Assembly (NCBI RefSeq): GCF_003013405.1
Contig: NZ_PXZL01000003.1
Span: forward strand, 62,001 to 126,000
Length of the DNA: 64,000 nucleotides
Direction of reading: 5' to 3'
Source: Brevibacillus formosus
Lineage (GTDB): Bacteria > Bacillota > Bacilli > Brevibacillales > Brevibacillaceae
Shown here: in pieces, positions 1 through 8,791 of the stretch
Layout of the letters: each line of letters begins with the position of its first letter
Numbering within the stretch: the stretch's first letter is position 1
Notes under the pieces: generated by a model
What the model was told of the DNA's origin: nothing
The model's input: only the letters and a program-made list of their open reading frames with translations
The model's database searches: none
Translations under genes and position numbers: made by a program

Positions 1-16
1 AATTAGGAGGATTCCC

Positions 17-1483
17 ATGAGTCAGACTGCCAAGGAAAACCATGTTCGAAAAGACGCCAAGCTATTCATAGACGGTGCTTACGTGGACGCTGTTTCTGGT
101 GAAACCTTCGATACGATCAACCCAGCGACAAATCTCAAGCTGGCGTCTGTGGCCAATGCAAGTGAGCAGGATGTAAAAAGGGCGATCGACGTGGCGCAGC
201 GTACATTTGAGTCAGGCGTTTGGAGTGAGATGTCTGTAGATGAGCGTGCCAAGATTCTATGCAAAATGGCTGATCTGGTGATGGAGCGTGTAGATGAACT
301 CGCTTTGGTGGAAACGCTCGATGTCGGCAAACCGATCAAAGAAAGCCGGGGCTTCGACATTCCGAGAGCGGCAGCCAATTTGCGCTTCTTTGCCGAAATG
401 GCAAAATATATGGTCCATGAGCATTATGAAATGCGCCATTTTATGTCCTATGTCAAATATGCTCCAGCAGGTGTGACAAGTCTGATCATTCCATGGAATT
501 TGCCCTTCATGCAGATGACCTGGAAAGCATCGGCGGCTTTAGCGGCGGGAAATACCGTTGTTGTAAAACCAGCCTCGTACACGCCTCTCTCGGCGGTGAT
601 GCTCGGAGAGATTGCCAATGAAGCAGGTCTTCCTCCAGGAGTGCTCAACATCATCACTGGTCCGGGCGGGACTGTCGGGACGGCGATGACGACGCATCCC
701 CAAGTTCGCCGGATATCTTTTGTGGGAGAATCGAACACCGGCAGGACGGTCATGCAGAATGCCGCTTCGCATCTGATTCCGGTATCACTCGAATTGGGAG
801 GCAAATCAGCCAATATCGTGTTTGAGGATGCCGATCTTAATGAAGCGGTAAAAGGGTCGATCGAGGCGATATTCCGCAACCAAGGCGAGATTTGTCTGGC
901 AGGATCGCGTTTGTTGGTACAAGAAAGCGTATACGATCATTTTCTGGACAAATTTGTAGCGGCTGTTCAAAGGATCAAGGTGGGAAATCCTCTGGAATCA
1001 GAGACAGATATGGGAGCGTTGGTATCCCGCAGTCACTTGGAGACGGTGGAGCACTACATTCAGATCGGATTGGAAGAAGGAGCCAAGCTCGGTTACGGCG
1101 GAAAACGGATCTGCGGGTTGGGTGACGGCAATTTCCTGGAGCCAACCGTCCTCTATGATGTAGACAACCGAATGAGGGTGGCCCAGGAAGAGATTTTCGG
1201 TCCGGTCATCGTGATCATTCCATTTCGTACAGAAGAGGACGCTATTCGGATCGCGAATGATTCGGCTTACGGCCTGGCAGGAGTGGTTTGGACCAACGAC
1301 CTGCGGCGTGCGCATCGCGTGGCTGATCGAGTGAAGTCAGGTCTTTTATGGATCAATTGCTGGTATGTGCGTGACTTGCGAACTCCGTTTGGCGGTGCCA
1401 AGGACAGCGGGATTGGCCGCGAAGGCGGGCGTCACAGCTTCGAATTCTATTCCGAGGTCAAGACAGTCACCATGAAATTATAG
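17..1483 (+). CDS. 2-hydroxy(or amino)muconate semialdehyde dehydrogenase, aldehyde dehydrogenase family
   Basis: A 488-residue NAD(P)-dependent aldehyde dehydrogenase of normal family length. The ELGGKSAN motif carries the general base (E259) and the GEICLAGSR segment carries the nucleophile (C293). A strong AGGAGG site precedes the ATG. It is the first of five tightly spaced genes whose other members are the lower meta-cleavage pathway. The best call is therefore oxidation of 2-hydroxymuconate semialdehyde to 4-oxalocrotonate (XylG/DmpC role). The same downstream enzymes also serve 2-aminophenol and 3-hydroxyanthranilate breakdown, where the substrate would be 2-aminomuconate semialdehyde. 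Sequence alone does not let me choose. The ring-cleavage dioxygenase and the tautomerase are not in view and may lie upstream of base 1. Confidence 0.85.
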   Translation: MSQTAKENHVRKDAKLFIDGAYVDAVSGETFDTINPATNLKLASVANASEQDVKRAIDVAQRTFESGVWSEMSVDERAKILCKMADLVMERVDELALVETLDVGKPIKESRGFDIPRAAANLRFFAEMAKYMVHEHYEMRHFMSYVKYAPAGVTSLIIPWNLPFMQMTWKASAALAAGNTVVVKPASYTPLSAVMLGEIANEAGLPPGVLNIITGPGGTVGTAMTTHPQVRRISFVGESNTGRTVMQNAASHLIPVSLELGGKSANIVFEDADLNEAVKGSIEAIFRNQGEICLAGSRLLVQESVYDHFLDKFVAAVQRIKVGNPLESETDMGALVSRSHLETVEHYIQIGLEEGAKLGYGGKRICGLGDGNFLEPTVLYDVDNRMRVAQEEIFGPVIVIIPFRTEEDAIRIANDSAYGLAGVVWTNDLRRAHRVADRVKSGLLWINCWYVRDLRTPFGGAKDSGIGREGGRHSFEFYSEVKTVTMKL

Positions 1484-1515
1484 CGATAAGGACAACAAAT
1501 CAGGGAGGGAGCCGT

Positions 1516-2310
1516 GTGGACATAGAAAAAATCACGCGATTCGCCGATCATTTAGCGGCGGCGAGTCGTGAAGGGGTGGGAGTAACGCCGCTCACTTTAC
1601 TGGACCCGCAATTCAGCGAGATAGAGGCATACCACGTTCAATTGAAGACGATTGAACGAAAAGTGAAAGAAGGCGCGAGGATTACAGGGAAGAAAATCGG
1701 CCTGACCTCTCGGGCCATGCAGACACTGCTTGGCGTGGAACAGCCTGACTATGGACATCTATTGGACGACATGGTCGTGGAAAACAACGGAGAGCTGCCT
1801 TTCGAGCATGTCCTTTCGCCAAAGGTAGAAGCAGAAATTGCCTTCCTACTGAAGCGCGATCTGGAAGGGCCACATGTAACCACCTATGACGTCTTGATGG
1901 CAACGGAATATGTAATGCCTGCTTTGGAAATCGTGGACAGCCGTATCGCCAACTGGCAAATCAAACTAGAAGACACAGTTGCCGACAATGCATCCTCGGG
2001 CTTCTATGTGCTGGGTGGACATCCCGTGAAACCGCAAGATCTGGATCTTCCTCTGGTAGGAATGGCGCTTTATAAAAATCAGCAGCTAGTCAATACCGGT
2101 GTTGGTGCCGCGGCATTGGGCAATCCCGCATCCTGTGTGGCGTGGTTAGCGAACAAGCTGTACGAATTAGGAATTACACTCAAAGCAGGAGAAATCATCT
2201 TGTCCGGTGCGTTATCGGCAGCGGTTGAAGCTAAGCCTGGCGATGTATTTCACACACAGCTTGCTGGACTTGGTTCTGTAGGAGTCAGATTCGGCGAGAA
2301 AAAAACATGA
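1516..2310 (+). CDS. dmpE: 2-oxopent-4-enoate (2-hydroxypenta-2,4-dienoate) hydratase
   Basis: A 264-residue member of the hydratase/decarboxylase family (XylJ/DmpE/MhpD). It adds water to 2-hydroxypenta-2,4-dienoate to give 4-hydroxy-2-oxovalerate, which the aldolase two genes on then cleaves. Family features are [12 protein letters not shown] near residue 55, the acidic metal-binding segment [11 protein letters not shown], the VDSRIANW block and [15 protein letters not shown]. It matches XylJ more closely than XylI in the [10 protein letters not shown] and [12 protein letters not shown] regions. The paralogue at 4272 has XylI-type features, so the two roles separate cleanly. The start is GTG, placed by a GGGAGGGA ribosome site a few bases upstream. 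Confidence 0.85.
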   Translation: MDIEKITRFADHLAAASREGVGVTPLTLLDPQFSEIEAYHVQLKTIERKVKEGARITGKKIGLTSRAMQTLLGVEQPDYGHLLDDMVVENNGELPFEHVLSPKVEAEIAFLLKRDLEGPHVTTYDVLMATEYVMPALEIVDSRIANWQIKLEDTVADNASSGFYVLGGHPVKPQDLDLPLVGMALYKNQQLVNTGVGAAALGNPASCVAWLANKLYELGITLKAGEIILSGALSAAVEAKPGDVFHTQLAGLGSVGVRFGEKKT

Positions 2311-2323
2311 AAGGAGTGCATGT

Positions 2324-3211
2324 ATGAAGAAAGTAAAAGTAGCCATACTGGGGTCGGGTAACATCGGGACAGACCTGATGATCAAGCTGGGAAGGTCGCC
2401 ATTTCTTGAACTGACCTCCATGGTTGGAATCGATCCTGATTCGGATGGTCTGCGTAGAGCAAAGGCAGCTGGATACTACGCATTCGACGGCGGATTACAA
2501 CCGTTTTTGGAAAGCGGTGCGGATCTTGCGGATATCGTTTTTGACGCTACTTCAGCCAAAGCCCATATTCGGCATGCCAAGGCGCTCCGGGAGGCTGGAA
2601 AGTTCGCCATCGATCTGACGCCTGCTGCTGTGGGGCCCTATGTAGTACCATCTGTGAATCTCGGTGCGCATTTGAATGAAAAGAACATCAATCTCATCAC
2701 ATGCGGCGGCCAGGCTACTATTCCGATCGTTCATGCGATAGGGAGTGTGAGTCCGGTCAGCTACGCAGAGATCGTAGCCACTATTTCTAGTAAAAGCGCG
2801 GGACCTGGCACACGTTCCAACATCGACGAATTTACGGAGACGACCGCACATGGTATCGAAGCGATCGGTGGAGCGAAGAAAGGCAAGGCGATCATCATCC
2901 TAAATCCGGCAGAGCCGCCGATCCTGATGAGAAATACGGCCTATGCAGTTGTGGAGGAAGGTGCGGACCGACAGGAGATCGTGGAGGCTATTCACCAGAC
3001 CGTTGCTTATATTCAATCGTACGTGCCTGGGTACCGCCTGCGCTCAGAGCCAATCTTTGATGAAAACAAAATCACCGTTTTTTTGGAAGTGGAAGGCGCG
3101 GGCGACTACCTCCCTACTTATTCAGGCAATCTGGATATCATGACGGCGACAGCGGTGAAGGTAGCAGAGGAATATGCCAAGCATGCTGTCGGTATCGGCA
3201 CGGGTATATAG
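2324..3211 (+). CDS. dmpF: acetaldehyde dehydrogenase (acetylating)
   Basis: A 295-residue DmpF/MhpF-type enzyme that converts acetaldehyde, NAD+ and CoA to acetyl-CoA. The N-terminal Rossmann motif is GSGNIGTDL, and the catalytic Cys is C127 in TCGGQAT. In characterised systems this enzyme forms a complex with the aldolase, which channels the volatile aldehyde. The aldolase gene follows 24 bases later, as expected. An AAAGGAG site precedes the ATG. Length and motifs are normal and there is no sign of damage. Confidence 0.92.
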   Translation: MKKVKVAILGSGNIGTDLMIKLGRSPFLELTSMVGIDPDSDGLRRAKAAGYYAFDGGLQPFLESGADLADIVFDATSAKAHIRHAKALREAGKFAIDLTPAAVGPYVVPSVNLGAHLNEKNINLITCGGQATIPIVHAIGSVSPVSYAEIVATISSKSAGPGTRSNIDEFTETTAHGIEAIGGAKKGKAIIILNPAEPPILMRNTAYAVVEEGADRQEIVEAIHQTVAYIQSYVPGYRLRSEPIFDENKITVFLEVEGAGDYLPTYSGNLDIMTATAVKVAEEYAKHAVGIGTGI

Positions 3212-3235
3212 CAACGATGAAAGGAGGAATCGCAA

Positions 3236-4258
3236 ATGACTCGTGATATTGTGATCACCGAGGTAGCGCTTCGAGATGGGAGCCATGCGATCAATCACCA
3301 GTTTACCGTGGAGCAAGTAGTCGAAGTGGCGCGTGCATTAGATGAAGCAAACGTACCGTATATCGAAGTCTCCCATGGAGATGGATTGGCTGGATCGTCC
3401 CTGCAGTATGGGCTGTCCAGGACCCCTGAACTGGAGCTGATCGAGGCTGCCGTTTCTGTTTGTAAACGAGCGAAAGTGGGCGTGCTCTTGCTGCCGGGAA
3501 TTGGCACGATCAAAGATTTGAAGACGGCTGCAGCGTTAGGGGTAGGCATGGCACGAATCGCCACACATGCGACCGAAGCGGACGTCTCCGCTCAGCATAT
3601 TTATCAGGCGAAAGAGCTTGGCTTGACGACAGTTGGCTTTTTGATGATGTCGCATATGGCTGCTCCGGAAAAATTGGCGGAGCAAGCTGGACTCATGCAA
3701 AGCTATGGAGCCGATGTCGTGTACATCGTTGATTCTGCTGGCGCTCTGCTACCTGATCAAGCAGGAGAACGAGTCCGGGCGTTGAAGCAATGTCTGAATA
3801 TTCCCATTGGTTTCCATGCACACAACAATTTGTCTTTAGCCATGGCCAATACGCTCGTTGCCATTCAAGAGGGCGCCACCTGGATTGACGGCAGTGTTCG
3901 GTGCTTGGGTGCAGGTGCGGGCAATACACAAACCGAGGTTCTCCTTGCTGTACTGGATCGTATGGGCATTCAGACAGGCGTCGATCTGTACAAAATGATG
4001 GACCTGGCAGAGGAAATCGTGTCGCCGATTCTTCAAGTACCACAGGAAATTACCAGAGACGCTCTGGTTCTCGGATACGCGGGTGTCTATTCCAGCTTCC
4101 GGCTTCATGCCGAGCGTGCAGCCAGGAAATTCGGCATCGACTCCCGGGATATTTTAATCGAGCTGGGAAGACGAAAGGCCGTGGGGGGACAAGAAGACAT
4201 GATCGTGGATGTCGCAGCGGAAATCGCCCAACTAAACAGCACTACCAAAATTAGATAG
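3236..4258 (+). CDS. dmpG: 4-hydroxy-2-oxovalerate aldolase
   Basis: A 340-residue DmpG/MhpE-type class II (metal-dependent) aldolase that splits 4-hydroxy-2-oxovalerate to pyruvate and acetaldehyde. The HMGL-like TIM-barrel signature LRDGSHAINHQF is at the N-terminus and the metal-ligand motif GFHAHNNLSLA is at about residues 195-205. The C-terminal portion is the DmpG communication domain that contacts the acetaldehyde dehydrogenase. An AAAGGAGG site lies upstream of the ATG. It sits between its partner dehydrogenase and the decarboxylase gene. Confidence 0.92.
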   Translation: MTRDIVITEVALRDGSHAINHQFTVEQVVEVARALDEANVPYIEVSHGDGLAGSSLQYGLSRTPELELIEAAVSVCKRAKVGVLLLPGIGTIKDLKTAAALGVGMARIATHATEADVSAQHIYQAKELGLTTVGFLMMSHMAAPEKLAEQAGLMQSYGADVVYIVDSAGALLPDQAGERVRALKQCLNIPIGFHAHNNLSLAMANTLVAIQEGATWIDGSVRCLGAGAGNTQTEVLLAVLDRMGIQTGVDLYKMMDLAEEIVSPILQVPQEITRDALVLGYAGVYSSFRLHAERAARKFGIDSRDILIELGRRKAVGGQEDMIVDVAAEIAQLNSTTKIR

Positions 4259-4271
4259 GGGGGTGACTAGC

Positions 4272-5060
4272 GTGCAATCGGAACTATTGTACAAACGGTT
4301 GGCGCAGAAGCTGGTGGATGCGGAGTTGAATAGAGAGGTGGTCGTGAAACTGACGGCTGAATACCCCGAGCTGACCGTGGAAGATGGATATCGTATTCAA
4401 AATGAGCTGGTCTCCCTCAAGCTTGAGCAGGGACATCGAATTTTTGCCTCTAAAATGGGTTTGACCAGTCAGGCAAAAATGAAGCAGATGAATGTGCACG
4501 AACCGATTCGGGGCTACATTTTTGACTATATGAATATCGAGGACGGCATTCTGCCGATCAATGAATTGATTCATCCCAAGGTGGAAGCGGAAATCGCCTT
4601 TGTTTTGCATGAGGATTTGGAAGGACCCGGCATCACGGAGGCTCATGTCCTGGCAGCCACTGACTATGTGGTTCCCGCACTGGAGATTATCGACAGCAGG
4701 TACGTGCAGTTCCAGTTTGCCTTGCCGGATGTTATTGCCGACAATACATCGTCTTCCCGTGTGTTTATCGGATCGACGTGGAGAAAGCCTAATGAACTTG
4801 AAATCGATTTGGTTGGTGTTACTCTTTCGATCAATGGCGAGCTCAAAGACTTGGGGGCTGGTGCGGCCGTTCTCGGTCATCCAGCCCGCTCGGTCGCGAT
4901 GCTGGCGAACATGCTTGCTCGCGAAGGGCGCAAGCTGCACAAGGGAGATTTGATTTTGTCTGGGGGCATTACCGGTTCCCACCAGCTACGAGAAGGGGAT
5001 GTCGTAAGCGCCAAATGGGGTGGTCTCGGAAGCATTGAGTTTGTGGTAAAGACGCGATAG
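4272..5060 (+). CDS. dmpH: 4-oxalocrotonate (2-oxo-3-hexenedioate) decarboxylase
   Basis: A paralogue of the hydratase at 1516 but of the XylI/DmpH subgroup. It decarboxylates 2-oxo-3-hexenedioate to the dienoate used by the hydratase. Features are [47 protein letters not shown] and GAGAAVLGHPARSVAMLAN. An in-frame GTG at 4263 overlaps the GGGGGG ribosome site. The GTG at 4272 has correct spacing and is preferred, giving 262 residues. It is the last gene of the operon and a strong hairpin terminator follows. Confidence 0.85.
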   Translation: MQSELLYKRLAQKLVDAELNREVVVKLTAEYPELTVEDGYRIQNELVSLKLEQGHRIFASKMGLTSQAKMKQMNVHEPIRGYIFDYMNIEDGILPINELIHPKVEAEIAFVLHEDLEGPGITEAHVLAATDYVVPALEIIDSRYVQFQFALPDVIADNTSSSRVFIGSTWRKPNELEIDLVGVTLSINGELKDLGAGAAVLGHPARSVAMLANMLAREGRKLHKGDLILSGGITGSHQLREGDVVSAKWGGLGSIEFVVKTR

Positions 5061-5072
5061 ATTCGTAAGGAG

Positions 5073-5125
5073 AAAAGCCGAGAAGAATGCGTGGGGTTAT
5101 CTCGTATTCTCTCGGCTTCTTTTTA
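5073..5125 (+). terminator. rho-independent terminator of the meta-cleavage operon
   Basis: A long stem is formed by AAGCCGAG-A-AGAATGCG pairing with CTCGTATTCTCTCGGCTT. A T-rich tail follows, just 13 bases after the decarboxylase stop. Confidence 0.85.
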
Positions 5126-5147
5126 CGTTGAATGGAAAACACCATTA

Positions 5148-5402
5148 TCAATCTGGAATTTCTTCATCTGCTTCCAATGCAATTTGATACGCGTCCAATA
5201 TAGATGCTGCTTCCTCGGGATCATCAATCCCCACCAAATATTGGTCTTCCCCCTCCTCGTCTACGACTCGCATAAGAATTCGATCCTTATCTGATGTTAA
5301 AAGGGCGTAGAATTTTTCGTTCATATCGAATAAAGCTTCAACTGCATACTCTTTTTCATGACCTTGCTCATCCTCAACTGTAATACGATCATCAATTTCC
5401 AC
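5148..5402 (-). CDS. DUF1292 family protein
   Basis: An 84-residue, very acidic protein of the small Firmicute DUF1292 (YrzB-like) family, recognisable by the N-terminal DRITVEDEQGHEKEYAVEALFDM block and the later YLLTSDKD-to-ILMRVVDE strand pattern. No biochemical role is established for the family as far as I know. The start is GTG (complement of 5400-5402) with an AGGAGGG site eight bases upstream on the minus strand. It is transcribed divergently from the HExxH protein at 5484. Confidence 0.85.
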   Translation of the reverse strand: MEIDDRITVEDEQGHEKEYAVEALFDMNEKFYALLTSDKDRILMRVVDEEGEDQYLVGIDDPEEAASILDAYQIALEADEEIPD

Positions 5403-5483
5403 GATACAAGCCCTCCTGCACTCTTAAGTCTCGCTTATTATGTACGTGGACAGATCGCTTTATTTGATTGAATTGGAGATGAC

Positions 5484-5945
5484 ATGATGAACAGTCCACA
5501 ACAATCGAGGAAAGATGAAACGTTCGCACGGATGATGTCCTGGGTTGAAACCCATTATGATTGTGAAGTTTATTTTTTAGAGCAGCCTAGGCAAACAAAT
5601 GGCTTTGTGGAATTTCGAAACGGAAAAAACATTATATACATATTGGCGGACAAGGAGGACATCAGCCTCGATACGTTCTCTGACATACTGGCGCATGAGG
5701 TAGGCCATGTTATCTATAATCAGCGTATGATGCGAAAGGGTTTGTCCTACAAAGAAATTGTGAAGCGGACGCAGGACAAACTGGATTGTTTTTATCAGTT
5801 GTTAATGAGAAAGGTTATTACGGTGGAAGAATACGAACGGCTTTATAGCGCTATTGAAGAAGAATGGGATAGCAATCAAGAAAAGGAGCGAATTATCCCT
5901 GAGTTACGAAAACTGGTTCATACAGAAAAGCTGCTGTCCACCTAG
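5484..5945 (+). CDS. ImmA/IrrE-like zinc metallopeptidase domain protein
   Basis: A 153-residue soluble protein with a zinc-protease motif, HEVGH at residues 71-75, in the setting DILAHEVGHVIYN typical of ImmA/IrrE-type (DUF955) domains. No helix-turn-helix precedes it. The C-terminal third is charged and helical. ImmA-type proteins often cleave a partner repressor, but no repressor gene lies next to it here, so the target is unknown. Two ATGs occur in a row at 5484 and 5487, and a GGAG site precedes them. Confidence 0.7.
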   Translation: MMNSPQQSRKDETFARMMSWVETHYDCEVYFLEQPRQTNGFVEFRNGKNIIYILADKEDISLDTFSDILAHEVGHVIYNQRMMRKGLSYKEIVKRTQDKLDCFYQLLMRKVITVEEYERLYSAIEEEWDSNQEKERIIPELRKLVHTEKLLST

Positions 5946-6065
5946 ATAAAATTTGAATGGCTGATCTTTTGTTCCAAAAAAATGAAATATAGATGTAAGC
6001 ATCTCGGTTCATTATAAAAAGCGAGGGGAATAATCACCCCTACGCTATGTAAGGTTGGTAATAGG

Positions 6066-6209
6066 ATGCTCGACAAGGAGTTATTAGTGGACAGGCTGAA
6101 AGCAGAGGGCTTCGCCAAAAGTGCAAAGAAAGTACAGAATGAACCCGAAAATAAAAACGCTGAAATGAGAAAGGAAATCCCAGGGGTCGGCAAAAATCCT
6201 GAAAATTGA
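6066..6209 (+). CDS. possible small ORF (47 aa), uncertain
   Basis: A short ATG-initiated frame encodes a 47-residue, Lys/Glu-rich, very hydrophilic peptide beginning MLDKELLVDRLKAEGF. Only a weak TAAGG lies upstream and at long spacing, so translation is doubtful. No signal peptide or membrane segment is present. It follows a small palindrome at about 6020-6053 (AGGGGA...TCACCCCT). It may be a remnant of a larger gene. Confidence 0.25.
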   Translation: MLDKELLVDRLKAEGFAKSAKKVQNEPENKNAEMRKEIPGVGKNPEN

Positions 6210-6239
6210 TGGGATGTTTTGAACAAATACCGTGTTTTT

Positions 6240-6560
6240 CTGCATAACTCTCCCCATATCTAGGGGCTGGACCACGCGACAGCTTCATGTTGGCGCGTGG
6301 TGGTTTTATACATCGATAGAACCTGATGAAAGCAGAAGTCATATAGCCAGTACATAATCATCTTCTGGTAAGCGTCCGGAAACGGGGCTGGCGAGCACCT
6401 GCGATTAGCTAAGGCGAGGATGTCTGTTACCATACAGAATCTGAAGGAAGTCCGAAGCAAAAGCCCAGGGCAGGATACACTGTATCTGACGCAGGAATAA
6501 TTGTATACGTTGTGTAAACACACTGATGAGCAGGAGCATAAGCCTGTTTTGAGCAACATC
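6240..6560 (+). mobile_element. possible group II intron relic (5' ribozyme part)
   Basis: Within the 680-base gap between 5945 and 6625 there is no convincing gene. Segments such as GGATGTCTGTTACCATACAG followed by AATCTGAAGGAAGTCCGAAG and then AAAGCCC resemble, from memory, the domain I region of bacterial group II introns. The preceding GCGAGCACCTGCGATTAGC fits as well. No reverse transcriptase frame and no domain V hairpin were recognised, so at most this is a truncated copy. The call rests on pattern memory, not alignment. Confidence 0.35.
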
Positions 6561-6624
6561 ATGCAAGAATCTCCCTTATTTTTTTCCTACAATAAATAAA
6601 ACATGAACGAAATGAGGGATATTA

Positions 6625-7587
6625 GTGACTCTTCTATCAATCGAAAAGCAATTTTCCCATTCCTTGAAATCCATTGCCCGAAATTTAAAGTTTAAGGCGT
6701 ACATTCAACAATCCTCGGAACTGAATCGGATATTCAAGGGTGCAGCTAAGCGATTTGTAACAGGTGATTATAGAGAAGATGGGGTATCGGTTGGTAATCA
6801 ACTAATACAGAAGGGATACCGTATTTCTCTGGAATTCATCGGAGAAAACACAATAAACAAAGAAGAATGCTTACAGGCCAAAGATGAATTTATAGCATTG
6901 ATAAAAGAATGTGGAGATCGTAGACTAAATGCTCGGATTTCTTTTGATTTATCTCATATTGGTTTATCGATAGAGCCTGAGCTTGCTTATCAAAACTTGA
7001 TGGAAATGGCGAAAGAAGCACAATCCCATGGCCTTTCTCTAATGATTAGTATGGAGGAATCAGCTAAAACAGATCCGATCCTTGCCATATATAAAAAAGT
7101 CTCTGCGGACTATTCCAACGTAGGGATTACGCTGCAAGCACAATTGCATCGAACAGTTGAAGATCTTAATGAATTACTTCATTATCCCGGGGCAATTAGG
7201 ATTGTGAAAGGAGCGTATCAAGAGCCGTCAGATATTTGTACTCCTCGTTCTGAAAAGCTGGATCAACGTTATCTTGAATTGGTGGAGATATGTGTGAAAG
7301 CCGGTCACCAAATATCAATTGCTTCTCATGATAATGCTATATATGAACAAGTCATCGAGCGTGGGTTTTTACGACATCCGTATGTGGAAGCAGAAATGCT
7401 TTATGGAATTCGCCCCGAATATTGCAAAAAACTTAAAGAAGATGGACTGCCTGTTCGGGTTTATCTTACCTATGGTGTAGAGTGGTACTTATACCTTTGT
7501 CATAGAATAGCTGAATATCCGCCAAATATTTACTCTGCCATTACAGATATGATTTGTAGAGAGCGAGAGTATTCCCAACTTTATTGA
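6625..7587 (+). CDS. proline dehydrogenase family protein (FadM/PutB-like)
   Basis: A 320-residue FAD-dependent proline dehydrogenase homologue (TIM barrel). Normal members oxidise proline to pyrroline-5-carboxylate. Family blocks are LRISFDLSHIGLSIE-like strand 1, RIVKGAYQEP, ASHDNAIYEQ, EAEMLYGIRPE and LTYGVEWYLYLCHRIAE. In the last block the usual paired arginines that bind the substrate carboxylate (RRLAE) are H293-R294, and the usual PYG is TYG. The substrate may therefore differ, or activity may be reduced. The start is GTG with GAGGG upstream. No P5C dehydrogenase gene lies next to it. An AraC-type regulator follows. Confidence 0.75.
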   Translation: MTLLSIEKQFSHSLKSIARNLKFKAYIQQSSELNRIFKGAAKRFVTGDYREDGVSVGNQLIQKGYRISLEFIGENTINKEECLQAKDEFIALIKECGDRRLNARISFDLSHIGLSIEPELAYQNLMEMAKEAQSHGLSLMISMEESAKTDPILAIYKKVSADYSNVGITLQAQLHRTVEDLNELLHYPGAIRIVKGAYQEPSDICTPRSEKLDQRYLELVEICVKAGHQISIASHDNAIYEQVIERGFLRHPYVEAEMLYGIRPEYCKKLKEDGLPVRVYLTYGVEWYLYLCHRIAEYPPNIYSAITDMICREREYSQLY

Positions 7588-7708
7588 AACTTTACTGGAG
7601 ATTTAAAAGTTGAAGCGTGTAACTTTGAAGCGTTCAACGAATCCCTAATCCAGTCATAAATCTGTGTGTTATGTTCTCACTAATTTTGGAAGATAAGGAG
7701 GGGGTCTA

Positions 7709-8560
7709 ATGGCTAAAGAGGTTCGAACGGTCTGTTTTGATAAAAAATTAAAAATGGAGGCATACTGCTTTAAAGGAATTATGCAGAAGTTCCCAAATCA
7801 TTTTCATGATTATTACGTTTTGGGCTTTATCGAAAAGGGGAAGCGTTTTCTATTATGCAAAAATCAGGAATATATCATAAACGCTGGCGATGTGATCATT
7901 TTTAACCCACGTGATGCTCATACTTGTGAACAAGTGGACGGGAAAACGCTGGACTATCGAAGTCTTAACATTCCTGAAAGTACTATGCGACAAGCCGTTC
8001 GGGAAATCACAGGAAGGGAATATCTTCCCCGTTTTACACAAACAGTTCTTTATCGGAATGAACTCGCAACATCCCTGCGGGAGCTTCATCTGATGATTTC
8101 CGAGGGAGACACTGACTTCAAGAAGGAGGAGCTGTTTCTATTTCTCATCGAGCAGCTCATACAAGAATATTCCGATGCTGTACCCGAACATTGCACACAA
8201 GAACCCGCCTCTGAAATGAGAATGATCTGTGATTACTTGGATTCCAACTACGCAAATACAATTACGCTTGACCAGTTGAGTGATTTAACGAAAGTAAGCA
8301 AATATCATCTGCTGCGTTCTTTTACCAAACAAAAAGGCATCTCTCCATATAGTTATCTTGAAACAATTCGGATCGGAAATGCCAAAAAATTGTTAGAACA
8401 AGGGATTCCACCGATGGAAGTCGCTTTTCAAACTGGTTTTAGCGACCAAAGTCACTTTTCTAATTTTTTCAAAAGACTGATCGGTTTAACACCTAAGCAA
8501 TACATGAAGATATTTGAACCTGTAACAGAATCGCATATGTCGGATGACAGGGAAGATTAG
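7709..8560 (+). CDS. AraC family transcriptional regulator
   Basis: 283 residues. The N-terminal cupin-type sensor half contains FPNHFHDYYVLGFIEKGKRFLL and INAGDVIIFNPRDAHTCE. The C-terminal double helix-turn-helix (about residues 170-272) contains ITLDQLSDLTKVSKYHLLRSFTKQKGISPYSYL and the second-helix signature VAFQTGFSDQSHFSNFFKRLIGLTPKQY. This subgroup usually senses a small ligand, often an amino acid or sugar. A strong AAGGAGGGGG site precedes the ATG. It lies downstream of, and in the same direction as, the proline dehydrogenase homologue, so it could control that gene. This is inference from position only. Confidence 0.9.
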   Translation: MAKEVRTVCFDKKLKMEAYCFKGIMQKFPNHFHDYYVLGFIEKGKRFLLCKNQEYIINAGDVIIFNPRDAHTCEQVDGKTLDYRSLNIPESTMRQAVREITGREYLPRFTQTVLYRNELATSLRELHLMISEGDTDFKKEELFLFLIEQLIQEYSDAVPEHCTQEPASEMRMICDYLDSNYANTITLDQLSDLTKVSKYHLLRSFTKQKGISPYSYLETIRIGNAKKLLEQGIPPMEVAFQTGFSDQSHFSNFFKRLIGLTPKQYMKIFEPVTESHMSDDRED

Positions 8561-8791
8561 TAATGAAGAGTTGGCGTAATCGCGGTCTTCGCATCCATTT
8601 TCCGTTTAGCTAAAGGCGATTGCCACTTCTATCCAATGTCGTTTTGAAAAGAGAAACGAATCATCCGCTTTATCCTGAGGCATTCCAATTTGTGATAATA
8701 TAAGAAAAAATGAGACAAACAGTAATGAATAGACAGCAAATGAAAAGAAATCTATTTTCTGCTAGCGTTCTTTTAATTTAGAGGTGGCAAC

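Noticed and set aside
5942-6562. Minus-strand frames of about 100 aa in the gap after the HExxH protein
   Set aside because: They overlap one another in different frames, show no family resemblance and coincide with the possible intron relic.
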